A stretch of 64,000 nucleotides of DNA. Source: an uncultured Acetatifactor sp. (GTDB lineage: Bacteria > Bacillota > Clostridia > Lachnospirales > Lachnospiraceae). Every line of letters starts with the position of its first letter. Position 1 is the first letter of the stretch. The stretch spans positions 62,001-126,000 of the forward strand of contig CAJUAB010000009.1 in the NCBI GenBank assembly GCA_910583845.1, in the 5' to 3' direction. This document shows, piece after piece, positions 1 to 7,330 of this stretch. A program made the translations under genes and the position numbers. The notes beneath the pieces were generated by a model, which did not search any database, was not told the origin of the DNA, and was given only the letters and a program-made list of their open reading frames with translations.

Positions 1-1
1 C

Positions 2-187
2 ATATGCCGTTTTCTGAAGAAGGGCAAAGAGGACGCGCTGGCCGGCGCGGCGGGCATGGGGATTCTGGCTTACACGGTGAACAATATTTTCAGCTTCCAG
101 CAGGTTATGAGCACTTCCGCGGTGTTTTTGCTTCTGGGGATCGGGGAGTGCTGTCTGCGGGGGCATCAGAACACATGTAAACGGTAG
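2..187 (+). CDS. O-antigen ligase/polymerase-like membrane protein, 3' end only
   Basis: The window opens inside this gene; only the last 61 codons are present, ending at a TAG at 185-187. The frame carries a charged loop (FLKKGKEDALAG), a hydrophobic segment and the string NNIFSFQQV, which resembles the C-terminal membrane segments of O-antigen ligase (Wzy/WaaL) family proteins. Such proteins join or polymerise surface glycans at the outer face of the membrane. The GC-rich codon use matches the main genome and contrasts with the AT-rich island that follows. The family call rests on this short tail alone and is tentative. Confidence 0.55.
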   Translation: MCRFLKKGKEDALAGAAGMGILAYTVNNIFSFQQVMSTSAVFLLLGIGECCLRGHQNTCKR

Positions 188-230
188 ATAGGTTTTTTAC
201 GTTTATCATCTTTCGTGTGAAACGAAATAA

Positions 231-268
231 AATACCAGCTAACTTACGGATACAAGTTAGCTGGTATT
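231..268. terminator. Perfect 15-bp inverted repeat, probable bidirectional terminator
   Basis: The arms at 231-245 and 254-268 are perfectly complementary around an 8-nt loop. The hairpin lies just past the stop codon of the minus-strand gene at 271-471 and is followed on that strand by a T-rich run (TTTTATTTCGTTT). It could also end transcripts from the plus-strand gene that stops at 187. Confidence 0.7.
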
Positions 269-270
269 CA

Positions 271-471
271 TTATCTTTGCTTTTTCACCATTTGAACAAC
301 AGCATCAATAGCAACAATTATGTCTGACAAAAGAAAGATAATACCACTAATTTCCCCTACAATTAACGGAATACCATAATCAGCGCCAAATACAACGGCC
401 CCAAAAGCTATTACCATGATCAGTGCGCTAAGGACTAATATACATTTTGATATTATTCTTATCTTTTTCAT
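271..471 (-). CDS. Small hydrophobic protein, unknown function
   Basis: A 66-residue protein with a basic N-terminus (MKKIRIISK) and two predicted membrane segments (about residues 10-30 and 36-58), ending in KKQR. A ribosome binding site (GAGGAG) lies just upstream of the ATG. Codon and base use is AT-rich, unlike the flanking genes, which suggests transfer. The reading frame immediately upstream (488-658) ends 17 bases before this start and has no start codon of its own, so this may be the last intact gene of a decayed operon. No family is recognised. Confidence 0.55.
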   Translation of the reverse strand: MKKIRIISKCILVLSALIMVIAFGAVVFGADYGIPLIVGEISGIIFLLSDIIVAIDAVVQMVKKQR

Positions 472-487
472 ATAGTCTCCTCATAAT

Positions 488-658
488 TTAGCCATAAACA
501 TTTTCAACTTTCGTTGTATGAGATTGATTCTCAGAATATGTCACCAGATTTACACCTGTAGCATTTGTTGTAACCGAATAATCCAACGTAATATCTATGG
601 TCAATGAAGTGGGATACTCAGATGGTGATAAAGTATAAGTAGCACTTTGCCATGTAAT
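488..658 (-). pseudogene. 5'-truncated remnant of a gene for a probable secreted protein
   Basis: On the minus strand an open frame of 56 codons ends in TAA at 488-490. It encodes a Thr/Ser/Val-rich, beta-strand-like sequence (for example DITLDYSVTTNATG) of the kind found at the C-terminus of extracellular proteins. An in-frame stop at 659-661 precedes it, and no start codon with a ribosome binding site is visible. It lies 17 bases upstream of the small membrane protein gene in the same orientation. The best reading is the 3' remnant of a deleted gene; an unusual start cannot be excluded. Confidence 0.4.
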
Positions 659-661
659 TTA

Positions 662-890
662 ATTTGATTAAATCGGAATTCCATTATAAAATTAATAAAA
701 TAAAGTGTTTGTATATATAATAGACTATTTATATATGTGTGTCAACCAATATTTTCCAAACACCAGCTCTGACAAGTAAATATATTTTATGCCTATCTAT
801 AATGGAATCATTGTCTTTTAGGCGGTCTCGTCAGAGCTGGGCTTTGGAAACCATATTTGACTTTATGCCTTATATCTGTTAGAATAAATC
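662..890. repeat. AT-rich non-coding stretch with nested inverted repeats
   Basis: A 21-bp imperfect inverted repeat has arms at 753-773 and 830-850 that match at 19 of 21 positions, separated by 56 bp. A second inverted pair, ATTCCATTATA at 678-688 and TATAATGGAAT at 798-808, interlocks with it. Base composition is far more AT-rich than the flanks. No gene is seen. The arms could be the ends of a small non-autonomous element, a recombination scar or a large RNA hairpin upstream of mecA. Confidence 0.5.
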
Positions 891-912
891 TCAGAAAGGT
901 ATGGCATGGCGT

Positions 913-1674
913 ATGAAGATTGAACGAGTAGATGAAAAAACCGTAAAATGCTTTCTCTCCAACGAAGAGCTGGAGGAGTATGACATTACTTATAAGGATT
1001 TTGTGATGCGCAGTGACAAGGCCCGGGAAATTGTGGAGGAAATCATGGCCCAGGCTGTGGCGGAAGTGGACTACAAGCCCCCTCAGTTTGCGTTTGACCT
1101 ACAGATTATGATGCTGCCGGATCAGGGCATGATCCTGACTTTTACAGAGCGGACTCCGGAGGATCTGAAAAATGGCGCGAATCTCATGAATTATCTGAGG
1201 GAGATGCGGCGGATTCTGAAGGAAAAGCTGGGGTTGGACGGCTCCACGATTGCGGGGCTGCTGGCCCAGGCGATGGTGACGGCGGCAGCGGGACAGGGAG
1301 ACGCGGCGGAAAGCGCCGCAGCGCAGGGAGACCCGGCGCAGGCGGAGCCTCAGGGCGGCGGGGAAGCTCCCGCTGAGAAAGCGGAAAAGCCCCGGTTCGC
1401 GGTTTTCCGCTTTCCCAGTATGCGCAGCCTCTGTGCCTATGCGGGGGTACTTCCCAAAAATCTGCGGGTGGCCAGCAGGCTCTACCAGGAGGACGGTACA
1501 TATTATCTGTATCTGGAGCGGGGAGGCGCGTCCTATGAGCGTTACAGCAGAGCCAGCATCCAGGCGCTGGAGTTTGGCGAATTATACGCGGCCACGGAGG
1601 ATAAGGTGGCGTATCTGGAGGAACACGGCGAGTGCCTGATTGGCGAGAAGGCATTGGCCAGACTGCGGTTATAG
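913..1674 (+). CDS. mecA: Adaptor protein MecA
   Basis: MecA family adaptor, which in Firmicutes delivers substrates such as ComK to the ClpC/ClpP protease. The N-terminal substrate-binding part begins MKIERVDEKTVKCFLSNEEL, the family's characteristic opening. The C-terminal ClpC-binding part starts near residue 160 (FRFPSMRSLCAYAG). They are joined by an Ala/Gln/Glu-rich linker around residues 115-155. I chose the ATG at 913 because it gives the family N-terminus and stands 13 nt after AAAGG; the in-frame ATG at 901 is only 1 nt from that site. No adaptor partner gene is adjacent. A terminator follows directly. Confidence 0.88.
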   Translation: MKIERVDEKTVKCFLSNEELEEYDITYKDFVMRSDKAREIVEEIMAQAVAEVDYKPPQFAFDLQIMMLPDQGMILTFTERTPEDLKNGANLMNYLREMRRILKEKLGLDGSTIAGLLAQAMVTAAAGQGDAAESAAAQGDPAQAEPQGGGEAPAEKAEKPRFAVFRFPSMRSLCAYAGVLPKNLRVASRLYQEDGTYYLYLERGGASYERYSRASIQALEFGELYAATEDKVAYLEEHGECLIGEKALARLRL

Positions 1675-1687
1675 AGGATATAAATAA

Positions 1688-1714
1688 AAACTCCTGGAAA
1701 CAGGAGTTTTTTGA
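1688..1714 (+). terminator. Intrinsic terminator after mecA
   Basis: An 8-bp stem (AACTCCTG / CAGGAGTT) with a GAAA loop is followed by a run of T, 13 bases after the mecA stop codon. Confidence 0.85.
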
Positions 1715-1787
1715 TTGGCAGGCGGAACCGTTCATCTATTCCGGGAAGGGCATTGATTTCAGAACGGACAGGGGATTCGGATGGGCC

Positions 1788-2033
1788 TCATCCGTGATAT
1801 TCGTCTGTGTCATCGTATTTCGGTGGTTTTTCCCATGGGTTTTCAGGATATTCATTCCTTTGCCGTATTCGCCTTTTATGGATTGAACACAGCAGCATGA
1901 CAATATAGGGAAATGAAATTACCGCAATAAGAACTATCCATTCCTCGGCTCTATAGCGGGTATAGTTACTCAGAATGCCGCCTATGCTCCACAATGTCCA
2001 GACAATAAAAAACAGGCATTTGACAATTTTCAT
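1788..2033 (-). CDS. Small membrane protein, unknown function
   Basis: An 81-residue protein with two hydrophobic segments (about 5-24 and 33-52) and a charged C-terminal tail rich in Arg, Pro, Asp and Tyr. A good ribosome binding site (AGGAGG) precedes the ATG on the minus strand. It converges on mecA and faces away from the tRNA gene. No family is recognised; a two-span membrane peptide is all the sequence supports. Confidence 0.55.
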   Translation of the reverse strand: MKIVKCLFFIVWTLWSIGGILSNYTRYRAEEWIVLIAVISFPYIVMLLCSIHKRRIRQRNEYPENPWEKPPKYDDTDEYHG

Positions 2034-2104
2034 AGGGCCTCCTTATGTAATTGCCGCGTCTCCGGCGCGGGGCAAAATGGCGCACCTTTCGACACGGAAA
2101 ATCC

Positions 2105-2134
2105 TTGTCAAAGAAAGTGTGGCGGTGTTATAAT
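2105..2134 (+). promoter_or_regulatory. Candidate sigma-A promoter with no gene downstream
   Basis: TTGTCA at 2105-2110 and TATAAT at 2129-2134 are separated by 18 bp. Transcription would run right toward the hairpin at 2185-2210, giving a transcript of about 70 nt with no coding frame. Confidence 0.4.
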
Positions 2135-2184
2135 AAAGCAGCTAAGCAATTTTCCACGGCGGCATTCCTTTTTGTGAATACTGC

Positions 2185-2210
2185 AAAAAAGACCTGGAAT
2201 GCAGGCCTTT
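2185..2210 (-). terminator. Terminator of tRNA-Pro
   Basis: On the minus strand, a 9-bp stem (AAAGGCCTG / CAGGTCTTT, one G-T pair) ends in a T run five bases after the tRNA 3' end. The plus strand also reads as a weak terminator. Confidence 0.75.
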
Positions 2211-2215
2211 TACAA

Positions 2216-2289
<74 letters not shown>

Positions 2290-2308
2290 TACTCTGTTGA
2301 ACATTAAA

Positions 2309-2337
2309 ATAATACACTATGTGCAGAGGAATGTCAA
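2309..2337 (-). promoter_or_regulatory. Promoter of tRNA-Pro
   Basis: On the minus strand, a consensus -35 TTGACA (2332-2337) and -10 TATTAT (2309-2314) are separated by exactly 17 bp, about 20 bp before the tRNA 5' end. Confidence 0.85.
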
Positions 2338-2382
2338 TATTTTTTCGCAAAATACATTGCCAAATTGAAGAGGAGACCAATT

Positions 2383-3585
2383 ATGGACCAGGCGGTTGTG
2401 ACATTGAAAAAGGGAGAGGGGCGTACCCTGAAGGCCGGAGGCCTGTGGGTCTATGACAATGAGATAGATTCTGTCGCGGGAAATCCCCGGGACGGGGATG
2501 TGGTGGAGGTCCGGGATTTTGACGGCTACTGCATGGGCAGCGGTTTCCTCAACAGGAGATCCAAAATTACCGTGCGGATGCTGTCCCGGAAAAAGGGAGT
2601 TGTCATTGACGAGACTTTTATCCGCAGACGTGTCCGGGACGCGTGGGAGTACCGGCGGGAGACCGTCGACACCTCCTGCTGCAGGGTGATTTTTGGCGAG
2701 GCGGATTTTCTGCCCGGCATAGTGGTGGACAAGTTTTCGGACGTGTTGGTGGTAGAGTCCCTGGCGCTGGGCATAGACAGGTGGAAGCTGATCATTGTGG
2801 AGGCCCTGAAAGAGATTCTGGCCGGAGAAGGGATTCTGATCCGCGGCGTCTACGAGCGCAGTGACGCAAAGGTGCGCCTGCAGGAGGGAATGGAGCGCAG
2901 CAAGGGTTTTATCGGCGAGCCCTTTGACACGAAGGTGGAGATTCGGGAGAATGGCGTACGCTATCTGGTGGATGTGGAGGACGGGCAGAAGACGGGATTT
3001 TTTCTGGACCAGAAGAATAACCGGGCGGCGGTCCAGCGTCTCTGTAAGGGGAAAAAAGTATTGGACTGCTTTACCCATACCGGCTCCTTCGCGCTGAACG
3101 CGGGGATTGCGGGAGCCCGGGATGTGTTGGGAGTGGACGCCTCCCGGCTGGCGGTGGATCAGGCGACAGAGAACGCGGCGATGAACGGATTGCAGGACCG
3201 GGTTCGGTTTCAGTGCGCGGATGTGTTCGAACTGCTGCCGCAGCTGGAGGCCCGGGGCGAGATCTACGACGTGGTGATCCTGGACCCGCCGGCGTTCACC
3301 AAGTCCCGTAATTCCGTCAAAAACGCGGTCAAAGGCTACCGGGAGATCAATCTGCGGGGAATGAAGCTGGTGCGGGACGGCGGTTATCTGGCTACCTGCT
3401 CCTGCTCTCATTTCATGGACCCCGAGCTCTTTGCCCGGACGATCCGGGAAGCCGCCGCCGGAGCCCACAGACGGCTGCGCCAGGTGGAATTCCGCACCCA
3501 GGGTCCCGACCACCCCATTCTGTGGGCGGCGGATCAAAGCTACTACCTCAAGTTTTATATTTTTCAGGTGGTGGAGGAGCGGTAG
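2383..3585 (+). CDS. Class I SAM-dependent rRNA methyltransferase (RlmI-like)
   Basis: A 400-residue cytoplasmic methyltransferase of the RlmI/RlmK-type family, which makes 5-methylcytosine in 23S rRNA. The N-terminal PUA-like RNA-binding part (residues 1-75) contains KAGGLWVYDNEI. The catalytic part carries the SAM-binding motif LDCFTHTGSFALNAG, then GVDASRLAVDQATENAAMNG, DVVILDPPAFTKS and a CSCSHFM segment. Start chosen at ATG 2383, with AGAGGAG seven bases upstream; a TTG at 2365 is in frame but has no such site. It is followed by the LytTR regulator gene after 78 bp and may share its transcript. Exact target base not determinable here. Confidence 0.85.
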   Translation: MDQAVVTLKKGEGRTLKAGGLWVYDNEIDSVAGNPRDGDVVEVRDFDGYCMGSGFLNRRSKITVRMLSRKKGVVIDETFIRRRVRDAWEYRRETVDTSCCRVIFGEADFLPGIVVDKFSDVLVVESLALGIDRWKLIIVEALKEILAGEGILIRGVYERSDAKVRLQEGMERSKGFIGEPFDTKVEIRENGVRYLVDVEDGQKTGFFLDQKNNRAAVQRLCKGKKVLDCFTHTGSFALNAGIAGARDVLGVDASRLAVDQATENAAMNGLQDRVRFQCADVFELLPQLEARGEIYDVVILDPPAFTKSRNSVKNAVKGYREINLRGMKLVRDGGYLATCSCSHFMDPELFARTIREAAAGAHRRLRQVEFRTQGPDHPILWAADQSYYLKFYIFQVVEER

Positions 3586-3663
3586 CGCGAGGGAAACAAT
3601 CAGAGCGTGTTTGAAAAAGAAGCCCCGGAGTGATATCGTGACGGCTGGAGGGACAAAGGGAAA

Positions 3664-4368
3664 ATGCGGATCGCAATCTGTGACGACGAAGAGCCGCAGC
3701 GCCTTCTCCTGAAAAGGTATGTGGAGGAATGGGCGCGGCGTAACAAGGTCATATTGGATACAGAGCTGTTTGTCAGCGGGGAGAGCTTTCTCTTTGTGTG
3801 GGAGGACGACAGAGACTATGACCTGCTGATTTTTGACATTGAGATGGGGAAATTGAGCGGGATGGAGCTGGCGGCGGCCATCCGGGAAAAGGACGATGAG
3901 ATTCCCATTCTCTTTGTAACAGGATATGACAAATACATGCTTCAGGGGTTCGAGGTGGCGGCGCTGCACTATCTGCTCAAACCGGTGGCTCCGGAAAGAC
4001 TTTACGGTGTGCTGGACAGGCTGAAACTGAAAAAGAAGCAGGAGGAGAAGCTCTTTTTTCAGACGGAAAAAGGACCGGTGTCCCTGGCACCGTCCAGAAT
4101 CTGGTATGTTGAGGCCAGGGCGCATCAATGTGTCCTGTATACACAGGACGAGGAATACACTCTGCGCGCTTCCATCAGCGAGACAATTGCGCAGCTGGGC
4201 GGGCGGAGGGAGTTTGTGCGCTGCCACCGCTCTTATCTGGTCAACCTGTGCCATGTCTCTGCCATTGTCAAGCCGGAACTGATTCTGGATGACAGGCGCA
4301 GGCTTCCGGTGAGCAGGAGCGCGGAGAAAGAGGTGAACCGGATTTTTGTGGAAATATTTAGAGGATGA
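3664..4368 (+). CDS. LytTR-family response regulator (export cassette 1)
   Basis: A 234-residue AgrA-like regulator. The receiver domain (1-115) has the acidic pair DD at residues 7-8, the phospho-acceptor Asp58 (LLIFDIEMG) and the LLKP lysine near 108. The LytTR DNA-binding domain occupies about 130-234, including FVRCHRSYLVNL. The cognate kinase gene begins 6 bp after the stop. A LytTR-type direct repeat lies upstream of the ABC genes of the same cassette (5258-5290), so these are its likely targets. It is closely related in plan to the regulator at 18379-19098. Confidence 0.9.
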   Translation: MRIAICDDEEPQRLLLKRYVEEWARRNKVILDTELFVSGESFLFVWEDDRDYDLLIFDIEMGKLSGMELAAAIREKDDEIPILFVTGYDKYMLQGFEVAALHYLLKPVAPERLYGVLDRLKLKKKQEEKLFFQTEKGPVSLAPSRIWYVEARAHQCVLYTQDEEYTLRASISETIAQLGGRREFVRCHRSYLVNLCHVSAIVKPELILDDRRRLPVSRSAEKEVNRIFVEIFRG

Positions 4369-4374
4369 CGGAAA

Positions 4375-5100
4375 ATGATCTGGCATACAATAGGAATACT
4401 TCTGGCGCTGCTGGCGGTAAATTTTCTGCTGTGGGTGTTTGTCATGCCCAGGTATGTGAATCGCAGGATTTCGCGTTTTCAGAATGAACTGGTCAACAGG
4501 CATTATGACGAGGTGGAGACCATGTACCGCAAAATGCGGGGCTGGCGGCACGATTATCACAACCATATACAGACCCTGAAAGCCTATATGACGCTGATAC
4601 AGTACCAGGAGGCAGTCCGGTATCTGGAGCAGCTGGAGGAAGATCTGACCACGGTGGACACGGTGCTGCGCACGGGCAACGTGATGGTAGACGCCATTTT
4701 GAACAGCAAATTGTCGCTGATCCAGGAGAGGGATATCCGGGTAGACGCTACGGCCACGGTGCCCCGTGATATTCCCGTCCCGGATATCGACCTTTCGGTG
4801 CTGATCGGGAACCTCATGGACAATGCCATGGAGGCCTGTGAAAAAGTGCCCCGGGAAGACCGGTTCATCCGTGTTTATATTGACGTGATCAAAAAGCAGC
4901 TATACATCTGTGTCACCAATTCCATGCGGGGCCGGGCGATGAGGAGAGGAGGACGGTACCTCTCGGACAAGCAGGGCAGCCACGGCTTCGGGATGCTCCG
5001 GATGGACGATATTGTGGCGAAGCATGGAGGCTATATCAACCGCCAGAGCGAGGACGGCATATTTGCCACAGAGGTAACGCTGCCGCTGATCAAAAAGTGA
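4375..5100 (+). CDS. GHKL-family sensor histidine kinase (export cassette 1)
   Basis: A 241-residue kinase with a single N-terminal membrane segment (about 5-27) and almost no extracellular loop, so it probably senses within the membrane or through a partner. A short coiled-coil region leads to WRHDYHNHIQ (about residues 57-66), with the likely phospho-acceptor His. The ATPase domain carries IGNLMDNAMEAC (N box) and GSHGFGMLRM (G box). This short one-span layout resembles kinases that work together with an ABC exporter as the sensor. Translated just after the regulator gene; a terminator follows at 5213-5244. Confidence 0.88.
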   Translation: MIWHTIGILLALLAVNFLLWVFVMPRYVNRRISRFQNELVNRHYDEVETMYRKMRGWRHDYHNHIQTLKAYMTLIQYQEAVRYLEQLEEDLTTVDTVLRTGNVMVDAILNSKLSLIQERDIRVDATATVPRDIPVPDIDLSVLIGNLMDNAMEACEKVPREDRFIRVYIDVIKKQLYICVTNSMRGRAMRRGGRYLSDKQGSHGFGMLRMDDIVAKHGGYINRQSEDGIFATEVTLPLIKK

Positions 5101-5212
5101 CGATATCGCGGGCCGGAGCTTGCCTGCAAAATGCTTTGCGGCAGAGGGAAGGAATAATTTTCCGGACACGCTCCCGGCAGCGGCACACAAAGAAAAAGCT
5201 GATTACGGGCAC

Positions 5213-5245
5213 AAAAGGACCCTTTGGAAATGAAGGGTCCTTTTT
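5213..5245 (+). terminator. Terminator between kinase and ABC genes of cassette 1
   Basis: Arms AAAAGGACCCTT (5213-5224) and AAGGGTCCTTTT (5233-5244) form a long stem ending in a T run. The regulator/kinase transcript should stop here, leaving the ABC genes under the promoter just downstream. Confidence 0.88.
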
Positions 5246-5257
5246 GGTGCGCCTTAC

Positions 5258-5322
5258 AATTTGTGCAAATGGGAGTGCCGTTCGTGCAAAAAGGTTTTCA
5301 TGGGAAAAATATGTGGTAGACT
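5258..5322 (+). promoter_or_regulatory. Activated promoter with LytTR-type direct repeats (cassette 1)
   Basis: Two imperfect direct repeats, ATTTGTGCAAA (5259-5269) and GTTCGTGCAAA (5280-5290), lie exactly 21 bp apart, the two-helical-turn spacing used by LytTR regulators. They match at 9 of 11 positions. A -10-like TAGACT stands at 5317-5322, 33 bp from the GTG of the proximal repeat, with no good -35, as expected for an activator-dependent promoter. The same layout is found at 19851-19915. The rest of 5101-5416 holds only the terminator and this promoter. Confidence 0.65.
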
Positions 5323-5416
5323 GACAGGGAAGAATACATGTGAACAGAAAAGTCCCCACTGCGCTATGACCGGCGGTGTGGGGGGACGCGAAGTTCGGGA
5401 TCAGGAGGGATGCATT

Positions 5417-7330
5417 ATGCTGTATATGTCCAGGGTTTTTGACGATAAGTCCAGACGCAAATATGGTTTGATCAGCAATTTTATCTACAATATGAAAGCG
5501 GCAAAGGAGTGGGACACAAAGCTGTTCTGGTTTCAGATTTTAATGGTGATTCCCACGGTGGCGGCCTCTCTGCTGGGCACTTATCTGCCCTCCCGCCTGG
5601 TGGCGGATCTGTCCGGGCAGGTGGGGATTCCCCGGCTGCTTCTGGAGCTGGCCCTGATTTCGCTGATTATGTGGATCTGTAATGCCGCCGCCAATGTGGC
5701 ACTGGAGTACTGCGATCTGGAGGGAGGCTCCATCAGCACCTATTACGCCAAAAAATACGTACATAAGATCATGGATGCGGACTATGACCGTCTGGAGGAG
5801 GAAGAGTATCGGAAGATCTCCGGAAACGCATGGCGGGTGGCGCGTTTCGGACAGGGGGTGGCCAGCGCGGTGACAGCTCTGCCGATGTTCCTCTCCTCCC
5901 TGGCGGGGGTGCTGGTTTACGGCTTTTTGCTTGCCACAAGAAGCGTGGTGCTTTTGCTGACCATATGCGCCTGTGTGGGCATCAGTCTGTGGCTGCTGGC
6001 CGTGGCCCGGAAAAAGCACGCCATGTATTACGAAAAACTACAGCTCTCCGCCAGGAAGGAAAGCTATATTACCGCCCAGGCCACGGACAGCGCCGCGGGG
6101 AAGGATATCCGCATTTACCGCCTGATGGACTGGTTTCTGGAGAAATATGACGAATCTTTGAAGGAGATGGGCAGGATCTACGGTATCATTCATGACTGGT
6201 ATCTGCTGCGCAACCTGTCCAACGCGTTCCTGCAGCTGCTTATGAATGCCCTGGCTTTCGGGCTTCTGGCATATATGCTGGCGAAGGGGGAGATTTCGGC
6301 GGCGGAGTTTGTGTTCTATATCGGCCTTGTGAGCGGATTCTCCAGATATTTTGAAGAGATGCTCCGCCAGATCATGAGCTTTAACAATACCAGCGCCTCC
6401 ATAAGCTATATGAGAGAATTTCTGGAGACCCGGGACGGGTGGAACCGGGGAGAGGGCGTGGGTGCAAAAAAGCTGGAGCTGATCAGCCATGCCCCTGTGA
6501 AACTGGAGCTGCGGAATGTGTCCTTTACCTATCCGGGCAGTGAGACAGCCGCGCTGAAAAATATCAACATGGTAATCCGGCCCGGGGAAAAGATCGCGCT
6601 GATCGGCTTAAACGGCGCGGGAAAGACCACGCTGGTAAAGCTGATGTGCGGCTTTTATCATCCCACAGAGGGGGAGATTCTGCTGAACGACATACCCATA
6701 CAGAACTTCAACCGGGAGGAATACTACAGTCTGGTTTCCGTACTGTTCCAGGACTCCACCATGCTGGCGCTGACCCTGGATGAAAACCTTGCCGGGCGGG
6801 ACCCAAAGGAGATAGACCAAAGGCGTCTGAAATCAGCGCTGGAGCTGTCGGGATTTGACACTGTGTACGAAAAGACGGCGGGCAGGGGAGAAGCCCTGCT
6901 GGTCCGGGAGATCAACAAGAATTCCGTCGACTTTTCCGGCGGAGAAAAACAGAAAATGCTTTTTGCCAGGACACTCTATCAGGACACGCCGCTGGTCATC
7001 CTGGACGAACCCACCGCCGCGCTGGACCCCATAGCCGAGAATGAGCTGTATCTGAATTACGGCAAAGCCATGGAAAACAAGACCAGCGTCTATATTTCCC
7101 ACCGGCTTTCCAGCACCAGATTCTGTGACCGTATCCTGCTTCTGGAGCATGGGGAGATCATCGAGGAGGGCACTCATGAGAGCCTGCTGGCCGGGGACAC
7201 CCGCTACGCCCAGCTCTTTGAGGTGCAGAGTCAATACTATAAGCAGGAGGATGAGCGGAAACGGAGAAGTCGGCTGATGGATGATGCCTATGAGGCCAAT
7301 GCGGGAGAAAGGGGTGTGTTTGATGAGTAG
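5417..7330 (+). CDS. ABC exporter half-transporter A (cassette 1)
   Basis: A 637-residue fused permease-ATPase. The N-terminal part (about 1-330) holds about six membrane segments; the ATPase domain has Walker A GLNGAGKTT, a Q-loop at VLFQDS, signature FSGGEKQ, Walker B VILDEPTAALDP and the switch His in ISHRLSS. I start at ATG 5417, seven bases after AGGAGG; longer upstream readings lack a site. The next gene overlaps its end by 8 bp, so the two halves probably form a heterodimer. Substrate unknown; the adjacent LytTR/GHKL pair suggests a peptide or envelope-active compound. It is most similar by eye to the protein at 19996-21852. Confidence 0.88.
   Translation: MLYMSRVFDDKSRRKYGLISNFIYNMKAAKEWDTKLFWFQILMVIPTVAASLLGTYLPSRLVADLSGQVGIPRLLLELALISLIMWICNAAANVALEYCDLEGGSISTYYAKKYVHKIMDADYDRLEEEEYRKISGNAWRVARFGQGVASAVTALPMFLSSLAGVLVYGFLLATRSVVLLLTICACVGISLWLLAVARKKHAMYYEKLQLSARKESYITAQATDSAAGKDIRIYRLMDWFLEKYDESLKEMGRIYGIIHDWYLLRNLSNAFLQLLMNALAFGLLAYMLAKGEISAAEFVFYIGLVSGFSRYFEEMLRQIMSFNNTSASISYMREFLETRDGWNRGEGVGAKKLELISHAPVKLELRNVSFTYPGSETAALKNINMVIRPGEKIALIGLNGAGKTTLVKLMCGFYHPTEGEILLNDIPIQNFNREEYYSLVSVLFQDSTMLALTLDENLAGRDPKEIDQRRLKSALELSGFDTVYEKTAGRGEALLVREINKNSVDFSGGEKQKMLFARTLYQDTPLVILDEPTAALDPIAENELYLNYGKAMENKTSVYISHRLSSTRFCDRILLLEHGEIIEEGTHESLLAGDTRYAQLFEVQSQYYKQEDERKRRSRLMDDAYEANAGERGVFDE

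Noticed and set aside
2317..4566. A 749-codon open frame on the minus strand
   Set aside because: It is antisense to the methyltransferase, regulator and kinase genes, has no ribosome site or domain, and is His/Pro/Gln-rich as expected for the reverse of GC-rich genes.
5101..5416. Signal-peptide gene in the gap of export cassette 1
   Set aside because: Possible frames lack ribosome sites, a Gly-Gly leader or a Cys-rich core; the gap is explained by the terminator and promoter.
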